From Urechis unicinctus (taxonomy: Eukaryota; Annelida; Polychaeta; Xenopneusta; Urechidae), in NCBI GenBank assembly GCA_034190875.2, contig CM067357.1:646724-710723 (forward strand): 64,000 nucleotides of DNA, given 5' to 3'. Under the pieces are notes generated by a model. The model was given only the letters and a program-made list of their open reading frames with translations, was not told the origin of the DNA and searched no databases. Position numbers and translations under genes: made by a program. This document shows, piece by piece, positions 47,736 through 59,936 of the stretch (positions are counted from its first letter, which is position 1; each line of letters begins with the position of its first letter).

Positions 47736-48049
47736 GATGTCAGCTATGTATGCTACATCAAAAATGCTGCTTCGTCCACAGTAGTACAGTCTACGCTTGG
47801 TGTACACGAAATGTCTATGAAGCAAATAACCACCAACTAACTGCAGATTATCATTAAACGAGGTAGATACACAGACAGGTGTGAGAAGTGATACAGTAAT
47901 CAATACACGCAAACCACAGTACAGCAGGTATGGAACTCCGGCTTAATAACGTACTGAATCGCCCCCGCTTGTCACAGTTACCCAACACAATCTCAGCTTA
48001 AATTTACATAATCTCGTTTATTCAATCACCAACTCTTTGCGGGCTAGCT
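47736..48049. other. No recognisable gene
   Basis: A short transition between the gypsy remnant and the large simple repeat. No motifs. Confidence 0.5.
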
Positions 48050-50270
48050 CGACTGAGTGACTCACTTACTCACATACACACTTAATCATCCATAAGATGA
48101 CCATTCACTTTCTAACAATCACACTGACTGACTAACTCCCTGACCGACTGCATGACTTCACTTACGTACTCTCTAACTTACACACCCAATGACAAACTCA
48201 CTGGCTCAATAATTCACTTAATAAATCATCCACTCACTCACTCGTGCACTTCGTAATGCTCCCCAACTCATTTCTTTATTCAATCAATTAATCACGCAAT
48301 CAAACTAACGGACTGACTGCCTGACTCACTCATTTATTCACCAGCTTATCAACTAACTTAATCACTTGTTGACTCGCTCAATAGCTTAACAAAACGACGC
48401 ACGCTGTCGCCCGTTTCACGTATTCACTCTCTCACTTACTCGATCACTCACCCATGTACTCCCTCACTCCTCATACATCGACCATCTATGTCACACACTC
48501 ACTTGCGTGCTCGCTCTCTCACTTACTCGATCACTCACCCATGTACTCCCTCATTCCACCACTCACTCACTCCATCACCCCATCGCTCACTCACTCCATT
48601 ACTACTCACTCCATCACTCACTCCTTCCATCACTCACTCTCTTCCATCACTCACTCCTTCCATGTACTCACTTACTCCTCATCATCACTCACTCACTCCA
48701 TTACTCACTTACTTCATCACTCACTCACTCACTCACTCGACTCACTCACCCATCACTCACTCATTCCTCACTCACTCACTCACTCCATCACCACTCACTC
48801 CATCACTCACTCACTCCATGACTCACTCACTCCATCACTCACTCACTCCATCACTCATCTCTCTCCATCACTCACTCCATCACTCACTCACTCTATCACT
48901 CACTCACTCACTCCATCACTCACTCGCTCCATCACTCACTCACTCCATCACTCACTCACTCACTCACTCACTCACTCACTCACTCACTCCATAACTCACT
49001 CACTCTATCACTTACTCACTCCATCACTCCTTCACTCACTCTATCACTCACTCACTCCATCACTATCTCGCTCCACCACTCACTCACTCTATCACTTACT
49101 CACTTCATCACTCCATCACTCACTCCATCACTCACTCACTCCATCACTCACTCACTCCATCACTCACTCACTCTATCACTTACTCACTTCATCACTCCAT
49201 CACTCACTTCATCACTCACTCACTCCATCATTCACTCACTCGATACGTTTACTACTCACTCAACAATTAACGTATTACCCCTTTTCTCACACTCATTCAC
49301 CCACGCACGCACGGACTCTCTCATACATCGACCATCTATGTCACACACTCACTTACTTGCGTACTCACTCATTCACCCCATTACGTTCTCAAACTTTCTA
49401 TCTTCATCCCCGCTTGCTCTTTCACTCTCTCACTCAGTTAACAAATCTACTGATTAGCTCTCTCATTGTAACAGCTGCTCACCCGCTAAAAGTTGGCCAC
49501 AGACTAACTCACTGACCGACCGACGGACTTGCCCTTACCCCCTCCGCCACTTATGCTTAGTCTCACACGTTCATTCATTTACCAATTCACTGACAGACAG
49601 AGCGAACGATTGACTGACTCAATCTATGAATAAATAACATTATCAATCACTAATTCACTCACTGGGTCATTCATTCGCATAAACATTCGCTAATATTAAC
49701 ACATATTCGCTCCGTCACTCACTCACTCAGTCACTAGCTCACATATTGACTCACTTGCTCATATGCTCGTTCACTCATTCACTAGCTTACTTATGCGATA
49801 ATGCTTTTTGGTGGAGGCATTGACGCTGTGGGTCTCCAACTCGACCCATACTCATTCAATGACTCATTTACTCCCTCAATGACCCACTAGCTCACTCGTT
49901 CTCTCACTGACCCACTGACTCACCCACCCTGTCACTCATTCATTCACTGACTCACTTCCTCATTCGTTACCTCAATCACATTCACTCACTCATCTTCTTA
50001 AACAATCGTTTAATCACTCGTCAAAATATCACTTACTTAACTTTTCACTCACTCAGTTACACCTGCTTGCTCGTTCACTTAAATAAATACTTGATCGCAC
50101 GCTCACTTATTGACCTACTCACTCACATATTTGTCCGATTCATTCACTCACTTATGCAGTGGCGCACATAATTATTCACTCATTCACTCTCTCAATTACT
50201 AGATAACTCAGTTACACTTATCAACTCACTTATGTACGCATTGTCAAACGCATACGCTGAATCGCTCAGT
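48050..50270. repeat. Large ACTC-type simple repeat (core 48540-49250)
   Basis: Continuous CACTCACTCCATCACTCACT-like sequence; the core is nearly uninterrupted, and flanks decay into CACT-, TCAT- and AACT- rich sequence. Long open frames rich in Ser/His/Leu/Thr arise because stop codons are absent from the repeat on this strand. No gene is supported. Confidence 0.92.
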
Positions 50271-50275
50271 CAACG

Positions 50276-50455
50276 TCATTCTACCACTCGCCAGATCGCC
50301 CACTCTCTCACTCCGTTCTGTGTCTGAATATAACGTCATTCTACCACTCGCCAGATCGCCCACTCACTCACTCCGTTCTGTGTCTGAATATAACGTCATT
50401 CTACCACTCGCCAACTCGCCCACTCACTCACTCCGTTCTGTGTCTGAATATAACG
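50276..50455. repeat. 60-bp tandem repeat, 3 copies
   Basis: The unit contains TCATTCTACCACTCGCCAGA, TCGCCCACTCACTCACTCC and GTTCTGTGTCTGAATATAAC. Three units differ at only a few bases. Sequence 50456-51300 has no recognisable gene. Confidence 0.95.
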
Positions 50456-51305
50456 TGGTCATACAACAACCAAGACATGTTTGTTCTTATGAGGACACCA
50501 TAATTTATTCTGATAGAATCATGATATGTGGATTCATTAGTGCCCTGTTAAAGATCAATGAATTTCACTAGAGTATGTTGCAATAGCTTCTAACCGTATA
50601 GAAACCTTAAAAGGAAGCATCCTTTGTAACATACCACAACTCCGACGCCCCCAAGTGAGCAGTTAGTGTTACATCGTTAAGAACACAAGACATTTAATAT
50701 ATCAATATAAAAAGGATATTTCTAAGATACAAGACAATATGTGAGAACTACACGCCCGCATGACATGGATACTATCCCCTTATTGAGGCTGTTGCCGCAC
50801 GTACGGTTGCTGACTTCACAGCGCATGTATTTTCCAGGCATTGTAGATCTTGTCTACTTCAGTGATTTTAAGGAAACCCGCATCATACACTGGGGTACGA
50901 AGCCATGTTGTGTAACGCGTATGTTTAAAATTGACACTCGATAAAAGATAATGTTGGCGCATTTGTCATAATGTTTGGGTTTCAAATGATATACCTTGCC
51001 ATCTCCTATCCTATTATAATTGATAAGCGATTTCAGTACACACCGCTTACCATATGTTGACATTAAATAGCATCAGTGGTTTCAGTCGAAGCAATTCATA
51101 CAAACGGGACACAAATAAACCCAACATGAACAAAACTAGAAACTTTTGATTATCAAAGTACAATTATAAACATGGTGAAGTTACTCATTGTGACGTCACT
51201 GCGACCACATGCGATAATGAGGCACCTATATTACAGTCATAAATTCTCTTGGGTAACGTGGTGCTGGCCGATGATATCAGGTCATTGGCTGGTGAAGTCA
51301 GTTTA

Positions 51306-52825
51306 TAACAGCGTCGCAGTTGATGTAGCATGCCAACCTGGATGTGGGGACATCATTGCCCGGACGTGTGGTGGCAGGTGACAGTAGTAAGCTCCAGATT
51401 CAGCTGTGTACAGAATCCGTGTATCCACGTAACTGCTGCTTATGATCATGCCGGGAGCTCCCAGTCGCTCTTCTACTTGCTCCACACACTCACCTAGCGC
51501 CTTCCGCTGTGACTCACCACAGAACAACATCAGCTTATCAAACGGGCGAGAGAGCTGTTGTAACCCGCTCTGTAGATCCACTGGGACATGTAGCTCGCCA
51601 GTGGCCAGCCACCTGATGGAGCAGCCAGGTCGACATATAGCAGTGAAGAGCTGGACATAGTCATCAGATGAGAGGCAGCAGTCAGTAACCCAGAGCTGGT
51701 CGAGTCGTGAGTTATTGATGATGATGTTGGTGATGGAGGTGCATGTTGGTGATGGAGGTGCATGTTGGTGATGGAGGTGCATGTTGGTGATGGAGGTGCA
51801 TGTTGCCGCTGACATTTAGTGAAGTCAGCTTGCATGACACGTCTGACAGGGCGCAGGTGAGCTGATCCAGGTGATTGTCCTGCAGACGGCACAGAGCCAG
51901 GCTGATGTAGCGCAGTGATGATGTGGCACGTGAACATTTCATGATCTGACACAGCTGGTCTATTGCTTGGCGGGTGAAATTGAATGAGAGGTCGAGACTT
52001 GTTACATGGGGTGTTGCTGTTGGCAGGGTGAGGGGATACAGCACGGCGCTGACATCAAGGTAACAGCCAACCACATGGAGCTCAGGGGCGGAGAGGAGCG
52101 CGCCTAACATCTCGCATACATCATCTGGGATACCTTCGTTGTTATTCAGGTCAAGACATCTCATCTCCCTGTTGGCATGTAGAGCTTGTATGAGCGGCTC
52201 ACATGTTTCTCCCACACCACACGCTTGCATGCCCAACCCTTGTAAGACCGTGTCAGGGTGCGCCACGTACGCTGCTAGTTCATCTACACCTGTCAGCTTG
52301 TTGTTAGTGATATCCAGGTGCAGTAGAGACGTGCGGGCCGTGTAGACCCTGACAATAAGACACTGATGTCAGTGTTGGTGAGATCACATTGGGCGAGACG
52401 CAGGTATCTATGTTGATAACTTATCAGGCCCAGTGAAGACTTCGCTCTTGTCTGATGTATGTTAACCCTACTCCCTACACCTAGGTGGTTATTACTCAAG
52501 TCTACTGTATCTAGAGCATGGAGCTCTGCCAGTGCTGGTGCTATGTTGCGCAGGTGTAGCGGGATATGTCAGCAGTAAATAGCCCTAAACCATGGAGACC
52601 CGTCAGCTGACCATGAGACTGCTGCAGATCCGTGCAACTGATGGGGGTTCCGTTCACAGTAACATAAGGGGCAGAGGCGGCGAGTCGTGATAACCCATTT
52701 ATCCCTATATCGCCCCACACATACACCTGGCTGTAAGGCGTGGCTGTATGTTTAAGCAGCTTTCCCAGCGCTATGCTGTCACCAGCATTGAGAAGCGGTG
52801 TAATCAGCACCAAGGGGCCGCCCAG
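51306..52825 (-). pseudogene. NLR-like leucine-rich-repeat gene, 3' part, frame-broken
   Basis: It begins on the minus strand at acceptor GTGTGTTACAG (52826) with LGGPLVLITPLLNAGDSIAL, VYVWGDIGINGLSRLAAS. LRR-type repeats follow: LAELHALDTVDLSNNHLG, YLRLAQCDLTNTDISVLL, SLLHLDITNNKLTGVDELA, MRCLDLNNNEGIPDDVCEML, HVTSLDLSFNFTRQAIDQLC, LRYISLALCRLQDNHLDQL, LTSLNVSGN, and a C-terminal domain with QLWVTDCCLSSDDYVQLF and LMLFCGESQRKALGECVE. Frames shift near 52548, near 52345 and at the 19-bp VNTR (51728-51803). The repeat spacing (about 28 residues, LxxLDLSxN) fits NLR-type LRRs, which act as cytosolic sensors. NACHT and effector domains are not in view; they would lie upstream beyond the GTAT repeat or be absent. 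The frameshifts suggest a pseudogene, although sequencing indels cannot be excluded. Confidence 0.7.
51728..51803. repeat. 19-bp VNTR inside the LRR coding sequence, 4 copies
   Basis: The plus-strand unit is TGGTGATGGAGGTGCATGT, four exact copies. On the coding (minus) strand it encodes in turn NMHLHHQ, HAPPSPT and CTSITN, as 19 bp rotates the frame. Four units change the frame; zero or three would keep it. Confidence 0.95.
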
Positions 52826-52879
52826 CTGTAACACACACAACAGATCATCATTAATGGTTTGACTAATCAAAGTGAATCG

Positions 52880-53336
52880 TGTGTGTGTATGTGAGTGTCT
52901 GTCTGATTGTGTGTCTGTGTGTCTGTGTGTCTGTGTGTCTGTATGTCTGTATGTGTATGTATGTATGTATGTATGTATGTATGTATGTATGTATGTATGT
53001 ATGTATGTATGTATGTATGTATGTATGTATGTATGTATGTATGTATGTATGTATATATGTACGCAAGTATGTATATATGTATGTATGAATGTATGTATGT
53101 ATGTATGTATGTATGAGTGTGTGCGTGCGTGTGTGCGTGCGTGTATGTATGTATGTATGTATGTATGTATGTATGTATGTATGTATGTATGTATGTATGT
53201 ATGTATGTATGTATGTATGTATGTATGTATGTATGTATGTATGTATGTGTATGTATGTATGTATGTATGTATGTATGTATGTATGTATGTATGTATGTAT
53301 GTATGTATGTATGTATATATGTATGTATGTATGTAT
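52880..53336. repeat. (GTAT)n / (GTGTCT)n microsatellite
   Basis: GTGTGTCTGTGTGTCTG at 52905-52945, then long GTAT repeats with one GTGCGTGCGTGTG interruption near 53116-53145. It sits in the intron directly upstream of the NLR-like exon at 52825. Confidence 0.97.
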
Positions 53337-53774
53337 TCATCCATGAATGCATGTACGCGTTTTTAAAATGCTTTTTGTTATGTAAAATATGGATAGGAAA
53401 ACAACTTAACTTGCAGTGGCGTAAGAAGCGTGTCAAAAGATTGCTCTAAACAATATATGTCTGGGATTCAAATGAACAGAACAGGTCAAATAAATACAAG
53501 GTAGCAGGTAGCTCTGCGTATGATATAATATCACCATGAATTGATAGTGATAGCCTTAATTTGTATGGGTTATCTGAGATTGCTGAGATCTACACAAGGT
53601 TACTGGACAGGATCAACTAAGTTAACAGCCTTGCCAATCAAATGAACACGTCAAGAATGGGTTTGTGGGACAATATACCAAAATCTAAATATCATCTGAG
53701 ATACTACGGCCAAAACTGCCTTATAGGTGAAAAATGGAATTCAAAGACCTTCTTCCACAATTCTTAGCTAATTT
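53337..53774. other. No recognisable gene
   Basis: AT-rich spacer between two repeats. Confidence 0.5.
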
Positions 53775-53972
53775 CTAGTCGGCCTACATATGCTAGTCGG
53801 CCTACATATGCTAGTCGGCCTACATATGCTAGTCGGCCTACATATGCTAGTCGGCCTACATATGCTAGTCGGCCTACATATGCTAGTCGGCCTACATATG
53901 CTAGTCGGCCTACATATGCTAGTCGGCCTACATATGCTAGTCGGCCTACATATGCTAGTCGGCCTACATATG
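53775..53972. repeat. 18-bp minisatellite, 11 perfect copies
   Basis: The unit is CTAGTCGGCCTACATATG, 11 copies, apparently without mismatch. Being a multiple of 3, it is open on both strands (LVGLHM and AYVGRL repeats). Each unit includes the palindromes CATATG and GGCC. Confidence 0.97.
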
Positions 53973-54039
53973 CAACTGAAATCTTCAATTGCGCATAACT
54001 GTTTGGGAGTCGTCGCCTTCTAAGGCTAAACTGTCTAAA

Positions 54040-55120
54040 CTTTAAGACAGGGATTAGGGTAAGGTCCCAGCGGGGATGAAAGAAGGTTTACAGAGGTGAT
54101 ATGTAAAGGGTCACAGCAGGAATCAGAGTGGTGTCTCGGTGAGGATAAGGATGGGGTCACAGCGGAAATACATATAAGGTCATGGAACGTGTAGGGGTGT
54201 GGTCATAGCAAGGTCATTGTAGGGATTCGTGTCAGACAGCATCAGATATAAGGGATTGTATAATTCAGGGTGTAGACACACTTATGATTAACGTTGGGGA
54301 GAGGCATTGGAGTGTGGTCACAAATCAGATAAAGTTGGAGTCGAGAGGAAATAAGGTTAGGGTAACAGAGAGGTAAGGGCGGGGTCCCGACGTAGATGGG
54401 GATGTGTTGTTGGTGAGAATGTGTTGTATACGGAGGGGTCATGAGAATAAGTCGACGAGGGTCAGAGTGGGGGTGAGGCAAAAGCTGAAAATCGTGAGGG
54501 GGTGTGTTGTTGGTGAGATGGGTCAGAGATATAGGGGTCATGGCAGGAATAGGTGAGTCGACGACTCACTGAGGAGATTGAGATGCGGCCATGGCCACCA
54601 CGGAAGGTATTAGGGTGAGGCAAAAGCTGAAAATCGGTAGATGGGGATGTGTTGTTGGTGAGAATAAGTTGAGGGTCAGAGTGGGGATACGTGAGGGGTC
54701 ATGGCAGGAATAGGTATTGAGTCGACGACTCACTGAGGAGATTGAGATGCGGCCATGGCCACCACGGGAGGTATTAGGGTCAGGCAAAAACTGAATATAG
54801 GTTGGTGTAATATTGTGGGTTAAAGAGGAAAATGACGTGGATAATGTTGGGGCTACGTCAGTAATAAGGATGAGGTCACAATGGAGTTGAGGGTGAGTTT
54901 GCAGGGAGTATAATAGTGACAGCAAGGATTAGGGATTTTTAGAGTAGAAGAGGGGGATGTGAGGCCATAATGGGTCATAGGGAATTATCGTGACGTTACC
55001 GCAGGGATAAGGTAGGGTTATTGACCGACTTCCGACTTAATGCAGGTCTGGGTGGGGATAGTAACGGGATTATGACAGGGTTTGGGTGGGGTCACAGAGC
55101 GGCTTATTTAGGATCTGTCA
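54040..55120. repeat. Degenerate GGTCA(C/G)AG-type satellite with a 160-bp duplication
   Basis: Motifs like GGGTCACAGCGGGGAT, GGTCAGAGTGGGGAT and AAGGGT recur irregularly throughout. 54534-54640 and 54696-54800 are near-identical copies including the palindrome GAGTCGACGACTC and ATGCGGCCATGGCCACCAC. No gene. Confidence 0.75.
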
Positions 55121-55984
55121 AAAAAACTACTACTCTAGGATGAATAACATGATACGCATGCCTTAAATTAACTGCTATTCATGGTAATTTAAATGCCCCC
55201 ACCCCCTCCCAACGCCCTCAATAGCTTTTGTGGCAGAGATTAATGGACACAGAACCGATTCATGTTGACTAAGTAATAGCCTTAATTTCAAAAACACAGG
55301 TGATCTATGCGTAATTCGAACAATATGCAATCATGGCTTCGATCGCAGCAGGCGGCACATTCGCAATGGAAGGATAACTAGTCGGTTTAGAAACAAATAA
55401 AGTATGAAGAGTATAAATTCTATTGGAATTCCAATGAGTGCATTGCAGCTGATGCATCATAGATTGTTACGTTGCCAAGAAATCCAGTAATGAGATCGAG
55501 ACTGTAGTGTAGCGTAGTTAATGCAAGTGTGATCAATAATCGAATTGGTACCGAGGCATTACAGATAGCAATCCGACTTTTGAGACAAGTACATATGGAC
55601 AGTTCGATATTTCGCTGGGCGATAATCCAAGTTGAGAGTCTGACACGCTACGCTTCAAGCGAAATGTAAGACCAGACGTAGCCCTACAAGACGTCTGAGT
55701 AGACGTCTTACTTTCTCTTAAAACGACGCAATGAAAAATAATTGAGATCGATTCAGACAGCTACCAAACACCAAACATACCCAAGTGATGGAGTTATAGA
55801 ATTCAATGATGTTTTACGGACAATTATGTCCCTTTTCGGCGGGGGATTTCATCCATGGTAATTATTTATAGTTCGATCAATTTGGGAAGCGGTAAAAAGT
55901 CCGAAACACAGCACCATGTTTGTTTTCAAGTTCAAGACCACGTCTATTGCGCATGCTAGGAATAACGTGCCTCATCGACGACTA
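55121..55984. other. No recognisable gene
   Basis: Unremarkable sequence. GACGTCT/AGACGTC inverted pieces occur near 55690-55710. Confidence 0.5.
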
Positions 55985-55992
55985 ATGCTAAG

Positions 55993-56197
55993 CCCGGGGG
56001 GGGGGGGAGGGGCACTTAAGTGAATAGAGGTAGTATACATGTGCTGCGCGACCGAGTATGTTTTTTCGACCTTTCGTCTTGAACGACGGGTTATACATTC
56101 GCATAATACCTTGTACGACGGGGTATACCTTTTGCCATTCTCAACTTGTGAAGGCACATCCCTATCCGAGTTAGGGCAAGTGCCCCCCCCCCCCGGG
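55993..56197. mobile_element. MITE, 205 bp, with 8-bp target duplication
   Basis: The left end is CCC then G13, AGGGG and CACTT. The right end is its inverse, AAGTG then C12 and GGG. It is flanked by ATGCTAAG on both sides (55985-55992 and 56198-56205), an exact 8-bp duplication. The interior has no coding capacity. An 8-bp duplication suggests mobilisation by a hAT- or P-like transposase, although the G-rich ends are unusual for either. Confidence 0.8.
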
Positions 56198-56205
56198 ATG
56201 CTAAG

Positions 56206-57379
56206 GCAATGCGGCGGGAAATCGAGGGAATTAATATTTTCCAAAATGGCAGACATCGTATCGCGATTTTTCGGAAACGAACTATCGATGGCATTTATTG
56301 AAGAATAGCGTCGAGTGGGGGTAAGTTTTTTGGTGCGCAAAGACTTTTTTTTGTACAGGCTCTTGATATATGTTATTTTCTAGATGCGCAAAGTAGCACT
56401 TCAACCCAAACGCGTTTTCGTGGACGCGCGTAAAATGTTGAATCAGAACGGTATATATTTATATCACCGTTCGACCGGAGCTAGACCAGACGAAGCCAGA
56501 CACTCTCAAGTGTTCCAGTTGCAGCACAAACATTTTGAAGTTATTACTTATTCTCAGCATTTCCAAATAGTGTGATTTATTCCGCATTGTCCTGCTGTGT
56601 CATATCTGTCTGTGTTGCAAGTCAGATTCAGCATTTGGCCGGGAATAACAGAGTTTCCATAAAACATTTACAAAATCAGATACCAATGGTTCGCTTCCGA
56701 TCGATATTTGTTTGGCGCGTGTCAATGAACTGCGACCCGATAGCTACTTGGCATGATAAAAAGTTTGAAAAACAAGAGCACGACAGCCGCTGTAACACGA
56801 TGAGGTCACTCTTTGTAGCAGTATTCGAGAATTTTTCTCCAAATAAAAAAATATCACATTCTATTTAAGCAGCTTTATTAAATTATCATGGGGGTGCTGC
56901 TACACAAATAAACAGACCTTCCGGTGTTATGTTGCGTACAGTATAACATCTCTTCAAAATGATGCTTTACTAACTGGTCAAAGAAAGACCCTAAAAATAC
57001 TATATTTGATGTGCAGTTAGGAAATGTCGGTAAAAATCTATCGTAGATTATTTTCTACGCTTATTTAGCCTAGTCTTTTAAATTCCAGTTATTTTCAGTG
57101 AAACTTCCCCCGCCCCTTCAACGGGCCACAATATTATCCACAGGCCATGCAGATTTTCCGTTCTGATTTTACAAAACACACCCCAAAAAAAGATGATGAA
57201 ATGGAAAGGTATTGGTAGCAGTTTTAAATTGTAATAGTTTGGCGTGACAAAAAAACCCAGTCGATCAACCATGCTCTGATGCGTCATTTGGGAACTAACA
57301 TAGTGGGAGATTAATGGAATTCTCGAGTTCGCAGCAGTATTTGTGATCATCATGTGTCAAAGTCACAGCTACAGCCACC
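56206..57379. other. No recognisable gene
   Basis: Open frames at 56384-56575 and 56572-56868 (plus) have no family signature. Their composition (LQPKRVFVDARKMLNQNG) is not convincing but not excluded as exon sequence. Confidence 0.45.
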
Positions 57380-58490
57380 GGCAGATCGTGGTGATCAATG
57401 TGATTAATATGAGTCAAGAGTGATAGATGCGGTCACTGTGAATGAGTAGTGATAATGGTGATAAATGTGATATTACAGTAATAGCTGTGATCGACACAAA
57501 TCGATAGATATTCAGATAGACTAACAGCTACAGCTACATTCACAGTAACTGCTGTTATCAGCACTTGCTAATGGTGATATGCGTGATAAAAACAAGTTAA
57601 AAGTGATAGTGAGAAGAACATGAGCTCTGCGACGACCACACGTCAAAGGTGATAGCTGTGATGAACGTAACTCTATAGTGCTGGCTGCAATCGTGATGAA
57701 TAGACATTAACGACTCTGACCAGCACAAAAAGGCTGAGTCGACGGCATTAATCACTGGTAGCTGTAATTACTACGAATTAACATTGATGACCGTAACCAT
57801 GTTAACAGTGGCCAATGTAAATTTACAGGGACAGCTGTAAACAACGCCAGCTTACAGTAATAGTTTTGATCACCGTGACTTAATAGTGATAGTTCTGATG
57901 GTCATGAATTAACACAATCAGCTGTGATTACCATGTCAAGATTAACACGAGTTGACAGTGATTGCTGTATTCGTCTCAAGATAACCGTGGTTGATAAGAT
58001 AGGCGCAAGTTAGCAGTAATAGCTTGAATCATTGCAGGTGAACAGTGATTACTGAACTTCTTCAGTTAACATTGCTAGATGCGATAAGCAGGAATAAGCT
58101 GCAATAGTTGGATTACCATGCGCGAACCGCTATCATCTCAAGTTTTCCGTGATTGCTTCGATCATCACGAATCAATAAAAATCATTGCGATTACCACGAT
58201 GGCTGTGATCAGTGTGCGTGAACATTTGCTGAGATCACTACGCTGCGATTGATTATCGGCGTCTACCTCAGAGATCACTACGAATTAGAAGTAATAGCTT
58301 TGATCATCACGAGTAAGCATTGAAAACATTGATCAATAAAAGTTGGCAGCGAAAGCTGTGATCAACCCGACTTAACAATGAAAACCGTTGATAAACACTT
58401 GTTATCAGGGAAAGTGGTGATTACCACTCTTGACAGTGATAGTTGTGACCTCCGTCGGCTATAACAGTGATAGCCATAATCCTCACATAT
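57380..58490. repeat. Ancient degenerate satellite, about 30-40 bp period
   Basis: Variants of AGTGATAGCTGTGATCANCA, CACGAATTAACAGTGATAG recur about 25-30 times over 1.1 kb with heavy divergence. No coding sequence. Confidence 0.75.
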
Positions 58491-59317
58491 AAACTGGATA
58501 GATAATAAATGAATAATTAATACACAAGAGCCATAGAATATGAAATATCAGCCTTCTGACGTCTATAAATGACATTCTACATTTTGTCAACAGGTGTTGA
58601 AATAGCTAAAAGAGCAACATGGGTGTGTGTATTAATTTACCAGAATCAATATCCGTGAAAATGGTCAAAATCATAGCGCTCACTCAATGAACACCTTGTA
58701 TACTGTAATATACCGTTATGATGACGAACTTTCCCATGAACACGCTCTGATTTCGCCTGTTGTCTCACTCATTTCTAAGCTGCAATAATTTTCGTGCTTT
58801 GAATAACACTTTGAAGAGGATCTATTATAACTACATGTATTAAGTTATTTTTTCTGAACAGAACAAGCTACTTTTGGTTGAAAACAAAATTACGTACTAC
58901 CATTATCAAAGTCTAAGCGATGAGATAAAATTCTATTTCAATTCCACTGTAACTTTAATGCGCTTTACAAGCAATTAGAATTTTTAGAACAAATATGCTA
59001 TGATTTGGACAGACATCCATCAAGAGCTAAATAAGGATTCGTCGGCGTTCCATGAAAATCTGCATGGCAACTCGGAGAAAGAAACCGAACCAACTGTTCT
59101 CTTTCTGCTGAAACTTTTGTTACCATATAGTTAATAATAATTCAGCGGTCAAGTTTGAATAAAGGAACTGAACAGGGCACAGCAGATAGGATTTGGGATA
59201 CCTGGTAAATGTCGATCTAATGTAAGTGAGCGATATTTCAGGGTCAACATCAACATCGTCCGTCGAAAACGCAGTGAGTTGCCTTACCATTCCTGTAATG
59301 GACTGCACACCTTACCA
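58491..59317. other. No recognisable gene
   Basis: AT-rich spacer between the old satellite and the gypsy remnant. Confidence 0.5.
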
Positions 59318-59936
59318 ACTATGCGGAAGTGCTGTTCAAAATTGGACTCGAAACTTTCAATAATAAATTCAAACAGGTTGCAGCACTGGAAGAGAGACGT
59401 AAAGCACTGAGTGGCCTCAACCCAGAATCATCGGCTTTCCATCTTTCATCCAACAAGAGCGTACGTCAACGGATAGAGAAGGCAAATCTGATAGACAAGT
59501 CAAGGTCTCACCCGCCTTATAGCATACCCCAAGCCGGCTTATAGGTGTTGTAGCGACATCTCACGGTGGCTGCTCGTCCTACAGTCGTGCTGAGTATCTC
59601 CCTCATTGGGAACAGAGTGTAGAGGATGTGGTTAAATAGGTTATCAAGAGAAAGTATGCAGATCCCAATCTTCTGCCCTTAGTGACAATCACATACCAGG
59701 GCACACTGGCCTCGGCGAAACTGCCACACACAGCATATTGTTCGATATAGCGTTTTCCTCAATTGCTGGAACAGCATCAAGCAGCCATATTGATTCGTCT
59801 GAGAGCGACTGTCCTCTGTGATGCTCATGATGTAGCTGGACACCACATTGCCAAACGAGCGCGGAAACTGGAGTTTACCGAGCTACAAATGATTGCCAAT
59901 GACTGCTGATACCTGTACCCAGACTTGCGTGCATGG
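59318..59936 (+). other. Unassigned region upstream of the gypsy protease
   Basis: An open stretch 59329-59544 (LEERRKALSGLNPESSAFHL) and later pieces (LLEQHQAAILIRLRATVLC, GHHIAKRARKLEFTELQMIA) look coding in composition, in shifting frames. The position fits a gag or protease N-terminal region of the element that follows, but no diagnostic motif was found. Confidence 0.3.

Noticed and set aside
48454-49515. A 353-codon open frame rich in Ser, His, Leu and Thr
   Set aside because: It lies entirely in the ACTC simple repeat, which contains no stop codon on this strand. Neighbouring frames are open for the same reason.
52541-53436. Open frames reading YIHTYIHT or MYVCMYVC
   Set aside because: Translation of a GTAT microsatellite. 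Only the part below 52825 is real (NLR-like exon).
53764-54023. Repeat proteins LVGLHM and AYVGRL
   Set aside because: Artefacts of the perfect 18-bp repeat, open on both strands.
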